This document shows, one piece after another, positions 32,801-46,160 of a stretch of DNA of 64,000 bases. The notes under the pieces are model-generated. The model saw only the letters and a program-made list of their open reading frames with translations. It did no database searches and had not been told where the DNA came from. Origin of the DNA: Acanthornis magna (taxonomy: Eukaryota > Chordata > Aves > Passeriformes > Acanthizidae); the NCBI GenBank assembly GCA_036785705.1, contig JAWUZG010000070.1:1933001-1997000 (forward strand), read 5' to 3'. The first letter of the stretch is position 1; every line of letters begins with the position of its first letter. Both the position numbers and the translations under genes were made by a program.

Positions 32801-35800
32801 TTTTTTTGCTCGCCCTGCTTATCTTCATCCAATTTTCACCCCAAATCCTGCCTTGGCTGCGTTTTCTTTCCATGTGCCAAATCCCATCCTGCTTTGTCTC
32901 TGCCACTCCTCTCCTCTGAGATGATGTCAAGCCTCTGACCAAACTTGAAAGGTTCCCTTCCCTGCTCCCATTCCAACCTCACTGTACACCAGGAGCACAA
33001 TCTCCTTTATTGCAGCCCTGGGAAGTGCCAATACCCTTATAAATGCTCCAATTCTCTTTGCTCACCAAGCTTACGATGAAAAATTACCAATTTCCAGAGG
33101 AGATTTCACTGCAAGATATGGAAAGGACAGAAGGCCTGCTACAGATGAGGATTTAAAAGATTGCACAGAAACAATTTCTCTACACAAACAGGTCTACAAT
33201 TCTGTGAGTGATATATATTTACAGCTGCAGCGTTTGGAGGACAAAGCCCTGTGCTTCCCTATTTGTTTCCTAAAGAGCAAAGTTTGGCTCTGCCAGGCCA
33301 CACCACAGCTGTACTCCTGCAGTGAGGAAAGCTGTTCACGCCTTCTCTCTGGCCAGCTGTCTCTGAGGGAGCCAGTGACAGTATTTAGGACTGGGAAATT
33401 GCCCCTGTGCCAAGAAAAGAGTAATCAACAGCCTGAGGAACTGATAGGAAGGAGCTGTAAGTGCCTACAGCTCCCTGGGTACCACAGCCTAGTGATCTTT
33501 CAGCACTTAGGCTCTTTTTTTTTTTTTTTTTCCAAAAAACCAGATTGTGAAACATGTTAAGAAAGCAAGAGACAACACAGACTCTAAACTCTGCTGCAAG
33601 CAGAGCTTTCTGAGTAAGTCCCTTCCAAGCGTTCCCATATGGACCCATAGAGCCTGATCCTCCAGGCGCAGTCCCAAGCAGAGGGAGGGAGGATAAGCAG
33701 CTTGGGTGTTCCTCCTCACAGGAGTACGCTGGCAAGCACAGCTTTGGGCTTTACCTCACAAAGACAAGTTAATTAGTGTCTCCATGGGCTCTGGAGGTGC
33801 TGTTGGGGGGAAGAAGGAAATGCAACAGAGTTTTTCCCGAGCCTCTTATAAAAGTATAATTGCAGAGCTCTGCATGGCATGGCAGGCTCAGTAAAACATT
33901 GAAAACAAACCAGCCAGTCTAGAAGTAAGAACATTAATCAAGCCAAGTGGGGAACACAAGAGATGAGGACCCTTCCACACGGGAATCACGCCCACCTCAG
34001 GGACGGAGCACAGCCAGACGGATAATCCCCATGCAGGGGTGTCCCCTGTGAGAGCATGGCTGGCAGGGCAGGGAGAAGAGCTGACGCCAGCCAGGGCTGC
34101 AGGGCTGGAGACCTCCCCCAACAGAACCCCAAGCCCAGCACCTGTCCCTCCCTTGCAGCCTTCTGCCTTCCCTGGCTGCTCATCCCGAAACGTTTTCTAT
34201 GGCATTTCTACCTAAGGCAGCTCAGTCGAACAACCAGGAGTGTGTTAATCCCCATAAAGACACTTCTTCCACCACAACACAGACACAGCCACTCTTGTGC
34301 AAAGGTGTTGAGTGCCTACCTTTCCTCCTGGCTGTCCTCACACCTTCTCCTCAGAATGGCCCTTCTCTGAACACTCCAGCTGCCCTGGGACAGCTCTCCA
34401 GCTGCCTGTGGCAGCACCCAGCCCCATGGGATGCTCTTAAAGCCTGGGACTGCATTTTATTTCGGGATGCAGCGAAGGGCCTCACAATGCCATAGCTAAA
34501 AAGTATCCCTGGCAAGGAGGGGCCTGCAGTTGTTCCTTTTGTTGTGGTGTTGTTTCTAAAGTGCTCAAGTGGGAGACAGGAAACCCAGCACACACAGTCT
34601 ATTTAAAACTCCTTTACCTCCCACCTGAGGCCAGCAGCTGCCTCTGAAATCTTTCCTTTTCCACAAAGTTCGTGTTTAATTATGAATTGTTATTTATACT
34701 TGCTGCTTCTATGGCACCTTTGGTATTTAATACCACCCATGTTCGTGAGTACACTCTGCTCAGCTTTTCTCTCATCTAAAAATACGGCCTGCTCAGATTT
34801 TTTTCCTTGCTGCTTGCTTGACAAGCAGTGAAAGAATACAGTGCTAGAGATTTAAGGATAGCCTCCCTCAGAAGTTTCAGTGCCCCCTCCAGAAGAAAGG
34901 CAGCACCTCCTGACCCCACATCCATCTCTCCCCACACAGCCAGCACTGCCTTTACACAGCAGGCATCTGTGAAACTTTCCCTACTTTTCACCACCTTCTT
35001 CAGAGCTCTTCAAGAGTGCATGGGTGGCCTTATTTCATATTAATCAACTCCCTAGGAGACTGGTTTGCTAGTTGCTGCCATCCAATGTCTCATGACCTTC
35101 CCAAGCTGCCACTGTCCTTTCAGAACTCAGTTGCTGTTTCAGGGAGATGCTTTGCTTCTGAGCAGAGCCAGCTCTGAGCTCCCCTGGCCACCTTATCTGC
35201 CTCCCGTGCTGACCTCCCATTACCTGCAAGCTTGGAACGTTTCACAGCACTTATCTTAACCTTTTGGGCTCCTGGCTCTTCTTCCTCACTTTCTTCAGTC
35301 TTCCTTATCCTTATTTATAACCTTCACATTCCAATACAGATTGGTTTTCTAAACCCAGCCTGGCTAGAAAGTGTGTGTGGGTGCCTCTGCCCAGCAGCTC
35401 TCCCGGCAATTATCTGAGTCTGCAGAGATCATATTCTTAATGAATTAAACTCCATGTTTCATAACAATAGTTCCCTGAGTAATGGCAGCAGCATAAATCA
35501 CTGCTCTCACTGAGGAAATGATGCAGTGCAAGCTCAGCTGCCTGGCTGTAATTCCCAAAGAGGAGACAGATTTTGCACAGGGAAGCTGCACAAACCCAAC
35601 TTCTGAAGTTTTGTCAGCTCATAGCATTTCTTTTCCAGCACAACAGCATTACAGTTCTTCTGGCTGCACTACCATCCTGTACTCTTGGCTTAGCTGCCTG
35701 TAGTTCCAGGGATAAGTCTAGGATATGCTTGAAATCAGCCATAAACAGCACCTGGAACTAAGTATAAAAATTATTAACCTTCTTTTCTAAAGTTTTTCAA

Positions 35801-38800
35801 AACAGGTATTTTTTAATGGTCCACCTCTTGAAGCCTTGATTACTGAGCTTAAACTAACACCTGGTTTGCTGCCACAGTAATAGATTACTTAAGTCCCAGA
35901 TGATCAAATCCCCAAATGTTAACAGGTTTAGTAATTTTAATGTCTTATTACTTCTAAGTCCAGTGTTGTCCTATAAGAGAGGATGGAGATTAAATTCTCA
36001 TTTTTTAATCATTTGGGATCAACAGGAGTGTTTATAACCATTGTCAGAACTAAAAGCTATCCTAGACAAATAGATGCTCATACAATGATGCTTCTGAAAC
36101 TGAGATTAAAGCAAGGAACCTTTCTTCCAACTTCTACAGCTATTTGTAGGCATTTCCTGATATTTTTCCCTTTGTCTTAAATCAGAACCTAAGAGGAAAC
36201 CCCCCCTCCACTACAGGAACAGCCAACACCACAGCACAGACACAAAAATACAGAGAAGCAGCAAGAAAGCCGAACTGGGCTCTGACAGGCAGGAGTTAAA
36301 GCTGCTGGTTTATCCTCATAGCACCCCACGTTACACAATGCCACAGGGCAGCCTGAGATCCCCAGCTCAGCTCAGTGACATAAGGAGAGCCGGGCAGCTT
36401 CACCTCTGGCTATCCTCATCCCGCAGGCAAGCTCTCAGCAGCTGACGAGCTGGAATTACGTCTCCTTGGGAATGAAAACGCCACCTCCGCGGCAGTCCCC
36501 CATCTCCTGGCAAACAGCAAGCCCTCCTGTCTCCTCCGTGCTGTCAGGGAGAGGGATGCAGAGGAAGGGAGAGACCACACTCATCCCAGGCACCGACCTT
36601 GCCTGCGGCCATCCTGCTTGGCAGATCCTCCCGCTCCGCCTGAAGTGAAAAGACTGGATTGCTTACGTATTTCTTATTTTGTTACCTCCTGTGGCTGGTC
36701 CAGAAATAGCCCATAATCCACATCTCTGTCACGCTCCCAGAATCTCCTTTAGCTGCACTGGAAGTGCCCCATGTGTCAGAGCACAAAGGCCCAGGTGCTC
36801 TCCTGGGAGCTGCAAGGTCTGCACAGGTTGGTTACTCTGTGCTCACGGGACACCCGAGCCACATCAGGAGCCAGGACTAGCTGGACAAAACAACTTTTTC
36901 ATTTAAAAAAAATTATAAATTGAACTGAAACCTCTCGCACTAATAACCTCTAAAACTTTTGCTGGAAAAAGTCTCAGTCCCTGGTTAAAACCTCTCACTT
37001 GTGACTTAGGACATTCACCTGAGATGGGAAAGTGCCAGGTTTAATGCCACAGTCTTAATAAGGCACATGAGGAATTAAAGGCTGGTTCATGGATTCAAAA
37101 AGCAACAGGCTCCACCTGTATAACTCCTGGAAGCACATTTTCATCCTAAGCAGAGCAAGACAGATTTTGAAATCTCAAATAAGGCTTGCTGAGCACATGA
37201 ATCTTGGAACTCAATTAGGCATCCTTCCCAGAGTTCTGCGGCAATATCCAAGTCTCAAGTACAAACAATAATATCAATGTCTGGGATTCAGATGGGTCAG
37301 TAAAGCTTGGGGGAAAAAAAACCAAACCCACGCAACCCAAACCCATTCACAGTGCTGCTGGCTGCTGCTTCTAAGAAACAGGACTACTTAATGCACATTT
37401 GCTGTACACATCACAGGCACATCCACGCTGGTATCTGTTAAGACAGGATTACTAGAGCTGATCTTTGTGCCATAAGCCAGTCACCAAAAGGGAAAAGAAT
37501 TTTTCCAGGAACAGTGCTGAGGGGCTTGTGCTTTTCTACCTGCAACGCCATTGCTTGAAGGAAAATAAAAAAAATCACAGGATGGCGAATTTTAGATGGG
37601 TACATCCCCCATTCAGGCACCCATCACTTTCAGTCTAATGGCTCCTGTGTGGCGATTCCAAGCACGCAGAATTTCAGGGCAAAGCAACAGAGGCTGAGAA
37701 GTCACCTGGAATTAATCCAGACTCACAGCTTTCCTTCTCGGAGGGCTCTTCACTCAGGCGACTCCAACTTAAACAACCTCAATGAGCGCTGACCTTCAGG
37801 TCTGCTGAGAAAAAATCTTAAGAAAGGAGACCACGTTTTTCCTGTGCAACACTGTCTAGTCCTACTTGTCCAGCATTTTTCTGGCTCCCCCTTTTCTCTG
37901 GGATTGGATGGGTTTTACTTGACCTGACCTCAATCCCACAATCTGGCCGCACTGTGTTTGCACAGCCCCACACAAACCAGCTGCTCCGGCACTGTACCTG
38001 TTTGCAAGCAGAGAGCTGAAAGGAGCCCTGGCATTCATTTGGGTTCCTCACTTCATTGGCCAAGGGATCTTTGAGAAAATGAACTCCCTCTTTGTCTGGG
38101 AGAGAGCCCTAATCCCCGTTTTGCCCTGGAGGATTACTGGGTACTTAGAAAGGCACTCACATGCACATTTTTGGTTCATGCCAGCTGCATTTGGGCCCAC
38201 AATATGTAGGTTCCCTTTGGTCTTTAGCTTTGACAATAGGCATTCCACTGCACCCAGACCTCGACCCGGAGACTGCCACCCTTTTCAAGGCACCCTAAAT
38301 CCACGCTTTCTGAATTGGGGGCCTTCCCTGCTTCGCATGAGCAGTTGGCCCTCTGAGGCAGCTGGGCACGCAGCCCTGCAGCCCACAGTCCTTTCTTGTG
38401 CTGCCCAGCCGGCGTCGGAACGCACAGTTCCCTGCACGGCCCTGCCAAAACGACCTGGATCCTGGCTGGAAGGAAGAACCTGTAGGGCTCAGGCATTAGC
38501 TTTTATCCCTAGCGAATTCCTGGCTTTTTGTAATAGAGGTTTACGGTTATACTCTATTACAGCTTGCTGTTTGTGCCCCAGTACCACCCAGGGAGCCTGA
38601 TGCTCCCTAAGAGGGCTCCGTGCAGCTCTGGCCCAAATCTTTCTAGGACTGTGGCTTAATTCTCTACAGTTCTAATTTGGGATGAAGTTCAGTGGAAGCA
38701 AAGGACTCTAAATCAGTACTGATTTGAGCAGCACTTTGCCTGCTTAGGGAAGATCTCACCTTTTCAGGAGGAGACAATTGAGAAGTGACAACTGTCCTGG

Positions 38801-41061
38801 TCTGTCAAAAAAGTGGTGTGTGATCCACCCTGCACCCCAAATCTACTTGTAAGCGAAATGCTTTCCTGCACCTTGTGCTCAGAGAGCTTTAACACTCTCA
38901 GAAAACAGATCTACCTACTTATTGTATCAAGACAGGAGTCAAACCACAGAGAAATTACATTTTCATCTTTTTCCACCCCACAACAAACAGGACTATCCTA
39001 CAGATTAGCTCTTGACCATTACTGAGCGTCTCTTGAGGTTTTTCAGAGACATGTTTGGGGATGCTGTTGGATCAGCCTGGGGAATCAGAGCATCGCCCCC
39101 CTTCACAGGCTGCTCAGGACCAGGAGGCTGTGAGGAACAATCCTTCAGACCCAGTCATAAAAGGCTGGGATCAGCTCTCTCTGTGGTGCATCAGATCTGC
39201 CAGGCAGAGGTGCCTGCCATGAAGATGATGCACAGCAGCACTCACACAAGCAGGAGGGTCCCTGGGAGGACCATGGCCACCGCACACAGGTAAATCAACA
39301 TCCTGACAGGTTCTGGGGTATCCCCACACTGAATCGTGTGGTCCTTCTGCAGAAATTATAACATTTAACTTCTCTTACATTACACACACACTACAAGCCA
39401 GCTCTAAAGAACAAGTGTAAATGAAACAAAAAATGTAACTGCAGTTCCTACAAAGAAAAGCAGCCACAAGGAGGAAGGAAAAGTCATACTCATATAAAAG
39501 AAGGATTGGTTTCCATTTTAGGATCCGGGACTTAAAACGGTTCCATGGGAAAAGCCTACAAGCCTTCCATGCTGAAACAATAGCTATGTTCACAGCAAGA
39601 GATGCAATAAGCAGAGATATTTCCCCACAATTACTCTTTTTACACTCACCCTTCAGAACAGCGATGTTTTCCAGCTACAAAAGGGCCATCCTAGGCAGGG
39701 GTCTGAATGTCAGGCGACACGTGTCCCACGTGGGACCTGGCCATAGGACGCAGAGCTGAGACCTGAAAGGCAAGCCCAGCCATCACTGGGAAACTTTTCC
39801 ACCAGCAGCTTGGAGCTGAGAGCGGGCTGGATCTGCTGGTGCAGTTTCTGTGAATACTTCCTAATATGTTCCATACAAACCAAACGAGGTCAGTTCAGAC
39901 CAACAATTTAAATGGTTTAAAGCTAAAGATTAAGGGAGTGCTTACAGGAACTGTTCCAGTGGCGGATGGATGAGGTCTCTGGCACTATGAGCAAGTGGGG
40001 CATTAATCTCTTCCGGCAGCACAGCTGGATCTCTCTTCCTTGCCTGCACTGGCAACACTTTGCACTTTAAGGAACACACCCTGAAATTTTAGCCTAGCAG
40101 CTCTCCTATGGAAATATCTATGCTACGAAAGTGCTGCAACAGTGGCTCAGCTGCTTTTTGAAAAACTGGTCTCAGTGATTGGTACTAATGGAGTGACAAT
40201 CTAAGCATCTCTTCAGAGGGGGCAGAAGAAAGCCTCATACTCACATTTGTCACAGGCATGGTGGACACTCAGCACCAAGAACTCAAGTTTGCAGCTGAAC
40301 TGTCTCTCAGCTCTCTCTAACCTGATTATTTGCAGTGCTTCCTGGTATTACAGATTTTAATTGCAGTAACTCGAGAGGTGGAGTGTAGAGGCCTAAATCA
40401 CCTTTACAGGTGTAGCAATGCCTAATCCCCAGAATATGAGCTACTCCTTATGAGCTGCTTCTCCATCCCACTCGCCAGCCTCTTCCTGGACAAATTCCTG
40501 AGCACCTTACTCAACACAGCATTCCATTTACTTCCTGGGGATTTCAGCAGGAGATTTGCTCGAGCAAGAAATGAGGATAGATTGAATAAGGAGATGAGGA
40601 CTTGGCCAGCTCAACAAGAGAGCTCAAGGCAAGTGACAGAAATGCTGGCTGCTAAGCTAATAAATACCTGTTTGTCACTCAAAATATTTTTAGCATCTGC
40701 CAGTCTGGCAGAGATGAGCTTGGAAAAGGATGAGGGCTGCAGCCATGACAAGGAACATGAGATGAGAGAGGAATCCCTGGCCCATCTTGCCTGGTCCTAT
40801 GTCTCAGTGCATCTCCACTGCTCTCACACAAACCACCCCAAAGGGGCAATTGGTCTTCTGGACTCCACTCCCTCCCAGCAGGGAGGCCCTTTTAGGAGCA
40901 TTAGGAGTCCTCTGCCATCCTCCTGTTGAGGAGATACCACAAGCATCTTTCCTGTACCCAGCCCTGGGTGTGGGACCCCTTCCACATGTCCTGCCAGCAG
41001 GAAAACATCACCTTGTCTACTCTGTTTTGGTCTGAGGATCCTGAGCCCACACCTGAATCAC
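32801..41061 (-). other. Upstream SHROOM3 intron, non-coding
   Basis: About 8.3 kb with no exon I can support. It includes a 17-base T run at 33515-33531 and scattered short frames without recognisable protein. I looked for the second PDZ exon (a GDEVV-INEV type sequence) on the minus strand and did not see it. Confidence 0.6.
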
Positions 41062-41260
41062 ACACCTCTCTCTGGTCTGGCATAACCACTCCCTTCCCAA
41101 CACAGAGCACATCCATCCTGAGGTCTGGCCTGCAGGGAATTAAGCACTCTAGCCAGCATGGAGTAAGGGGACTCCCAGGGAAACAATGTCTGCACAGGAA
41201 AACAAGCAAATCAAGCCATGATTTCACAAGGCAAACTCCTTGGCTGCAAGAGTCACTTCA
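41062..41260. repeat. 199-bp direct repeat, copy A
   Basis: Matches 42398-42596 base for base except for four substitutions, with no gap, about 98% identity. The copies are in the same orientation with start points 1,336 bp apart. The flanks diverge at once on both sides. It contains short frames on both strands but no recognisable protein. Confidence 0.95.
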
Positions 41261-42397
41261 CTTGGGCTCGAAGTGAGATCTGAAGGTGGGTCTTGGGATG
41301 TTCTCTGCAAGTGCTACTGGGCTGGATTAGCACCTGCAGAGGCTGTGGGAAGCCCACCTGGATGAGGCCAGGGGCTTCCCCAGTGATGCTGCCCTTGAGT
41401 ACCACTGAGGTGAAACACCCACAGGAAGAGTCGAGAGAAATTCCACTACAGGTTAGCTAATGGCTTTGACTTCCAGGGAAAAGTCTCAGATCCTCCTGGA
41501 CTTCCAGGGACATGAAGGTGCTGCTTTGTGGATGCAAAACCTTTCACAGCTCTTGGGAAACTCAGAAAACCCCACTTAGCCTAAATGCCTATCAGCTTTT
41601 AATGGGACTTTCCTCACTTCAGACGCATCTTAAAAATCCACCCAAAACACTCTGAAACAGCATGAGCTGCTTTTCCTTGGAGCGGCCGCCCCCAAGCACA
41701 TTAAGAAAGCACAGAGGAGATGAACACCCACAGCAGTGCCAAGGGGCAGTCTGACCTGAGGCCTTCAGAGCATTTATAGGTTAACAAGACATTGAAAACT
41801 CTTCTTCCCCAATGGGAACAGAAGCACCCTCTCAAAGGAAGACACACCTTTGCTAGGGACATGCAGTGATTTGGAGTCACAGGCTGGAAATCTCTGCATG
41901 TCAACAGGAAAAAGTGGAGCAATATATACCCCTCCTCCCTGCCTCTTCTCATACACAGTACACGCTGTGACCATCATCATTACCCCTCCCAAAACAAAGC
42001 CTTGGTGGAACCAGTCCCAAACACAAATTGAGTCACAAGAGCCAAACTCGTTCAGAGAGAAAGCAGCAAACCCAAATCCTATTAAGCAGCCATCAGCGTC
42101 AATATTTATTCCTCACAAACCAGGGACAAGTGGCCTAATAAATGGTGTCAGACTGAGCCTGGTGGAAGAGGAAGGGGATGGATAGAGTTAGGGAAAGGAC
42201 ATGACATTAATCAGCATCACCCCTGCAAGCCCCTGACAGAAACAAGGTAGTAAACTCGGTAGCCACTTAGAAACTAAGCTCCCTTTTTGCTTCCACCGTG
42301 ATAGCCCCTGGTTTCCAGGGGCTGGAGGTTGGGCATCCTTCACAACAGGGCCACTGGGCCCCATAAAATCTTTTCCTTTCAATCCACCTCTCAGCAT
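41261..42397. other. Unique spacer between the two 199-bp repeats
   Basis: 1,137 bp with no gene. The block cagcgtcaatatttattcct near 42092-42112 is AT-rich but otherwise unremarkable. Confidence 0.6.
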
Positions 42398-42596
42398 ACA
42401 CCTCTCTCTGGTCTGGCATAACCACTCCCTTCCCAACACAGAGCACATCCATCCTGAGGTCTGGCCTGCAGGGAATTAAGCACTCTAGCCAGCATGGAGT
42501 AAGGGGGCTCCCAGGCAAACAATGTCTGCACAGGAAGACAAACAAATCAAGCCATGATTTCACAAGGCAAACTCCTTGGCTGCAAGAGTCACTTCA
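42398..42596. repeat. 199-bp direct repeat, copy B
   Basis: Second copy of the repeat described at 41062-41260, same strand. It begins acacctctctctgg and ends gagtcacttca in both copies. I see no target-site duplication, inverted ends or poly(A) tail, so a local segmental duplication is as likely as an unrecognised repeat family. Confidence 0.95.
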
Positions 42597-45239
42597 AATA
42601 TCCCAGCTTCTCCTTCTCTCTGTGCATCATTCCTGCCCCTGGGGGGTGGTATATGCCATTTACTTCTCCCTAGCCTAGATGGGAAAACACAGTATTAAGA
42701 CACACACCAGGCTTGTTATTTCCATCAGGGCTGTAGCTGAGTTTTTTGAGCAATGCCTTACTATAGCACATATTTCTTCCCATCTATCCCAGGGCCATTT
42801 AAGCTGCCATAGCATGACGAGGATGCACCCATGGTGCAGGGGGGCCCTGTCCTCATTATTACTTTACTGGTCACCAGTTATCATCACGTACTTTGCTTAA
42901 ATTAGGCTGAAATGGAGTCTGTCTCCAGCCCAGAGCCCATTTGTAACTGCAAAGGAATCTGTGCCCTCCGCAGCACACGAGACAGGATCAGGTCTCTGCT
43001 AGAGAGTGCTTGGCCTGGCTATTTTTATTGTCTCCCTGAATACTTTTCTTCAACACCGTTTTAAGTTGCTGAAAGAACAGTAAAGATGAGAATTTTTTTA
43101 AATAACAGACATGCTGATAATCCATAGGAACTGTGTCCTTTTAACTTTTGGATGTTTCTCAAATCTCTGCCCTTGTTGCCAGGATGCTGAAGGCATTTTG
43201 AAGGCACAACATGTTGAAATCTAATCAGGGTGAAGTGGGCTGGTTTCATTTCCATCAGATTCCTCTTTCAAAGGCATAAATTTACCCTTCTGATCCCAAC
43301 CTCTAGAACTGAGCCAATACAGCAGTTACTGCTACATCAAAAACCCACCCAATCCCCTTCCCTCACGAACAACTGAAGACTGAAATTCCTCACGCTTCTT
43401 TAAACCCAAAGGACGCTGCCACTAATTCAAGCCCTGGTGCAAGTAGAATGTAAAGGATTAGAGAAGTGGCTCTCATCTGAACACAGGCAAGCATGCAGCA
43501 CATCACGGTCAGCCAGGCTTTTCATTCCAGTTAAACTTGGGAACAACCCCCTAAATCACGGTTTCAAACACACAGATTTTCTTTCCCGGTGACTTGAGCA
43601 CCTGATACTCTCTGAGTAGTGTGGCTGCAGCCTGATCCTGCTGACCATGAGCCATTCTCTACTCCTACATCCATTAAAGTCCACCAGCTTGCCAGCACCA
43701 GCCACAGTCACTCCAGGCCTGAACAAATGTTAGCCAAGTGGGAATCACACAGGGCATTATAAAACACCCTGTTTGATGTCATATCCTCCTGATTTATTTA
43801 CTTACACTGCTGCTGAGGTGAGGAAGCCCAGGGATGGGATGGACCAGGCCCCACCGTGCCAGCTGCTCTGCAAACACCAAGTGAAGGATGATCGCTCACC
43901 CAGAGGGCTGACCATTAAAGCAGGGTCCACCCTAACTAAACAAATGCAGGGAGGATGTTTTCCCCATCACTGCTGTTCCCTCAGCAGCCTTCCCAACTCC
44001 ATCTGCTCACCAATGCCAGCTGCATCCTCCTGCTAGAGCACAGCTTTTCTCCCATCACTGCCAAGAGCTAGGACACTCTATAGAGGGAGAAAGGCTCTAC
44101 ATCACCCTGCTTTTATACTCATAAAAAATCTGCTCAGGCCTACTGAACACAGGGACATTTGTGGAGGCCCCTGCCTGCTGCAGGATCACAGCTTGCCCGT
44201 CTCCCAGACGCAGGGCTCCCACGTGCCACGGCAGCAACCCTCTCTGCAGAGCAATGCCAAGGAGGCTGGAGCCGGCCTTGTAAGTTGTTATTGCCTTCTG
44301 AGCGATGTTTTAGAGTTAAACTTCTGGCCTGCTGACCTCTGGAAGATAAGCCTCTGTGATTATTAAATGAACTTTCCCTTAAAATTTACAATAATCCTGA
44401 TTTCAGTCAAACTGAACTTCCCTCTTTGATTTAAGAACCAGAGGTGCCAAGCACCATTTAATATGGGCCAACAAGCTCTCAATCCTCTAAATCCCCATAT
44501 TACGGACCTGCAGAGCACCCCTCCCTCTCCCAGTTGTAGGGTGGCCTGGACTTCACCTCTCTTAGTCAAAGGAGTTTTAGGGCATTGATTTTTGCCTACT
44601 GTTGCTTCTGCAGGTGTTGAGGAAAACGTGGACAAGCACCTCGCAGGACCAGAGTCAGGCCCCCACGGCTGAGGAAACACAGTGGGCTGCTGAGCTTCAC
44701 CCCACTGCTGACTGGGCTAAAGAGGGCTCAGGCTGGGGATGAAAAATGCACGTGTTTCAATGGGTGCTGCTGGTGGCACCTAATGTCACCTAGATTTAAG
44801 GCTGGGGTTTTTTGGCAGAATAACATACAGAGATAGAGTTCAAAAGACATTATAGCAGGGAATGAGAAAAGCAGACCTTTGGACCTCATGGGCAGAAGAA
44901 GTAGGGGAGAAAGTTAGAGTGAAGGCAAATGAGGTCTGTGGGTCACATTCCTCCCAAATTTACAAAGAAAAATGCAGGCTGATAACGTTACATTTGAATG
45001 TAATTCTGTTCTTAGCCATTTAAAGGAGTCTGTGGGTCATTCCAACCGGGTGATAAAACTACTCAGCTTCTGTCCCAGTATGTCGCTGCAAGGCGCCTGC
45101 CAGCAGAACTCCCTGCAGGAAGACCACGCTGCTTACTAAAACATGTAGCACAGTGAGAGCGCACACCAAAGCTCCCGCTGCTCTGATGCCAGGCAATTGC
45201 CTCTAGAGAAAAGAGTAGTAAAGCGACCCTGAAGCCCCG
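42597..45239 (-). other. Upstream SHROOM3 intron, non-coding
   Basis: No exon, repeat or RNA gene recognised. It would be the first part of the intron downstream of the CpG-island exon if that promoter is real. Confidence 0.6.
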
Positions 45240-46160
45240 CAGCTCCTGCCCAGCTGTAGCCCGGACAGAGGGATGATGCAGTCCCGGCCGTGTCCGTGCA
45301 ATCACAGCACAACGACGGCGTTGAAATCCCACCTGGAGAACCCCTCCGTGTAACGAGTTTCACATACGGACGGGGGGACGCGCGGCACGGCGGGGTCTGA
45401 TCCGACACCCCTTCCCTCCCCGACTGCTTCTTCCCAGCATCCAGAGGCTCCGAAAACACCAAACAAGAAAACAGCAGCTGGAGGGGGAAAGGGTGGGCGC
45501 CCTTCCCCGGGAGACTCCGCCGGTGCCGGCCGGGCTGCGGGGCCGCCGCCTTTTGTTAGCCCGCACTGCCGGGCCCTTGGGGAAGGAGCACGCCTGCCCC
45601 GCAGCCCGGGCAGCCCCCGCACGCCCACCCTGCCGCCCCAGCGCCCGCTCCCTGCGCATCCCTCGCTGCCTGCACATCCCCGTTCCCCGCGCATCCCCGC
45701 TTCCCGCGCATTCCCCGCACACTGCCCGAACCCCGCCGCGGCCGTACTCACCGTGCCCCGGGGCGCGGACGGCTCCGCACGCACAGCCGCGTCGGGCGAG
45801 GGCGCCGGAGCCCGGCGGCGCCTCCGGCCGCCCCCGGCAGGTGCCGCGGCGGGCAGCCCGCCCCCAGCACCGCCCCGCACCGGGGGAGCCCCCCCGGCAC
45901 GGCGGCTGCAGCCCGGAGCCCCCCGCAAGCCCCTCCATCCCGCCACAGCCCGGCCACCGCATCTGCATCCCCGCACAGCGTGAGCTCAGCCTGAGCTCCC
46001 GGCCGGGCACAGACCGCACAGAGCTGCGCTCCCTCCAAAGCCCTGCCGTTCTTCCCCTATCCCTGTAAAAGTGCACTCGCACCTTCCCATAAATCAGAGG
46101 CTGTGGCGGGTGCTTCCCATTGCCCCCTGATCCCGCTGAGGTCCTGCCTCGGGAGCGAGA
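45240..46160 (-). promoter_or_regulatory. CpG island, likely alternative SHROOM3 promoter
   Basis: An abrupt rise to very high GC with dense CpG (runs such as cgccgcggccgt, cgcgcat, ccgcggcgggc) inside otherwise AT-balanced intron. CpG islands mark vertebrate promoters. On the minus strand the island contains a near-consensus donor, GGGGCACG|GTGAGTAC, at 45752, in the correct direction for SHROOM3, about 14 kb upstream of exon 3. The long open frames across it on both strands are a by-product of GC content. A divergent or antisense transcript is also possible. Confidence 0.75.
45752..46040 (-). other. SHROOM3: Candidate alternative first exon of SHROOM3 (CpG island)
   Basis: The 3' boundary is the strong donor at 45752/45751 (ACG|GTGAGTAC); the 5' end is not defined and 46040 is only a guess. 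The frame that ends in phase 2 at this donor, as exon 3 requires, is open for about 95 codons but contains no ATG. The ATGs present (45968, 45962, 45938) are in another frame, giving an upstream ORF that would stop inside exon 3. The exon is therefore best read as 5' UTR, with translation starting at Met 24008 in exon 4 to give a PDZ-less protein of 1,853 residues. Confidence 0.5.

Noticed and set aside
41062..42596. The pair of 199-bp repeats as LTRs of one small retroelement
   Set aside because: The ends are not TG...CA, no primer-binding site or polypurine tract borders them, no target duplication is seen, and the 1.1 kb spacer has no gag/pol-like frame.
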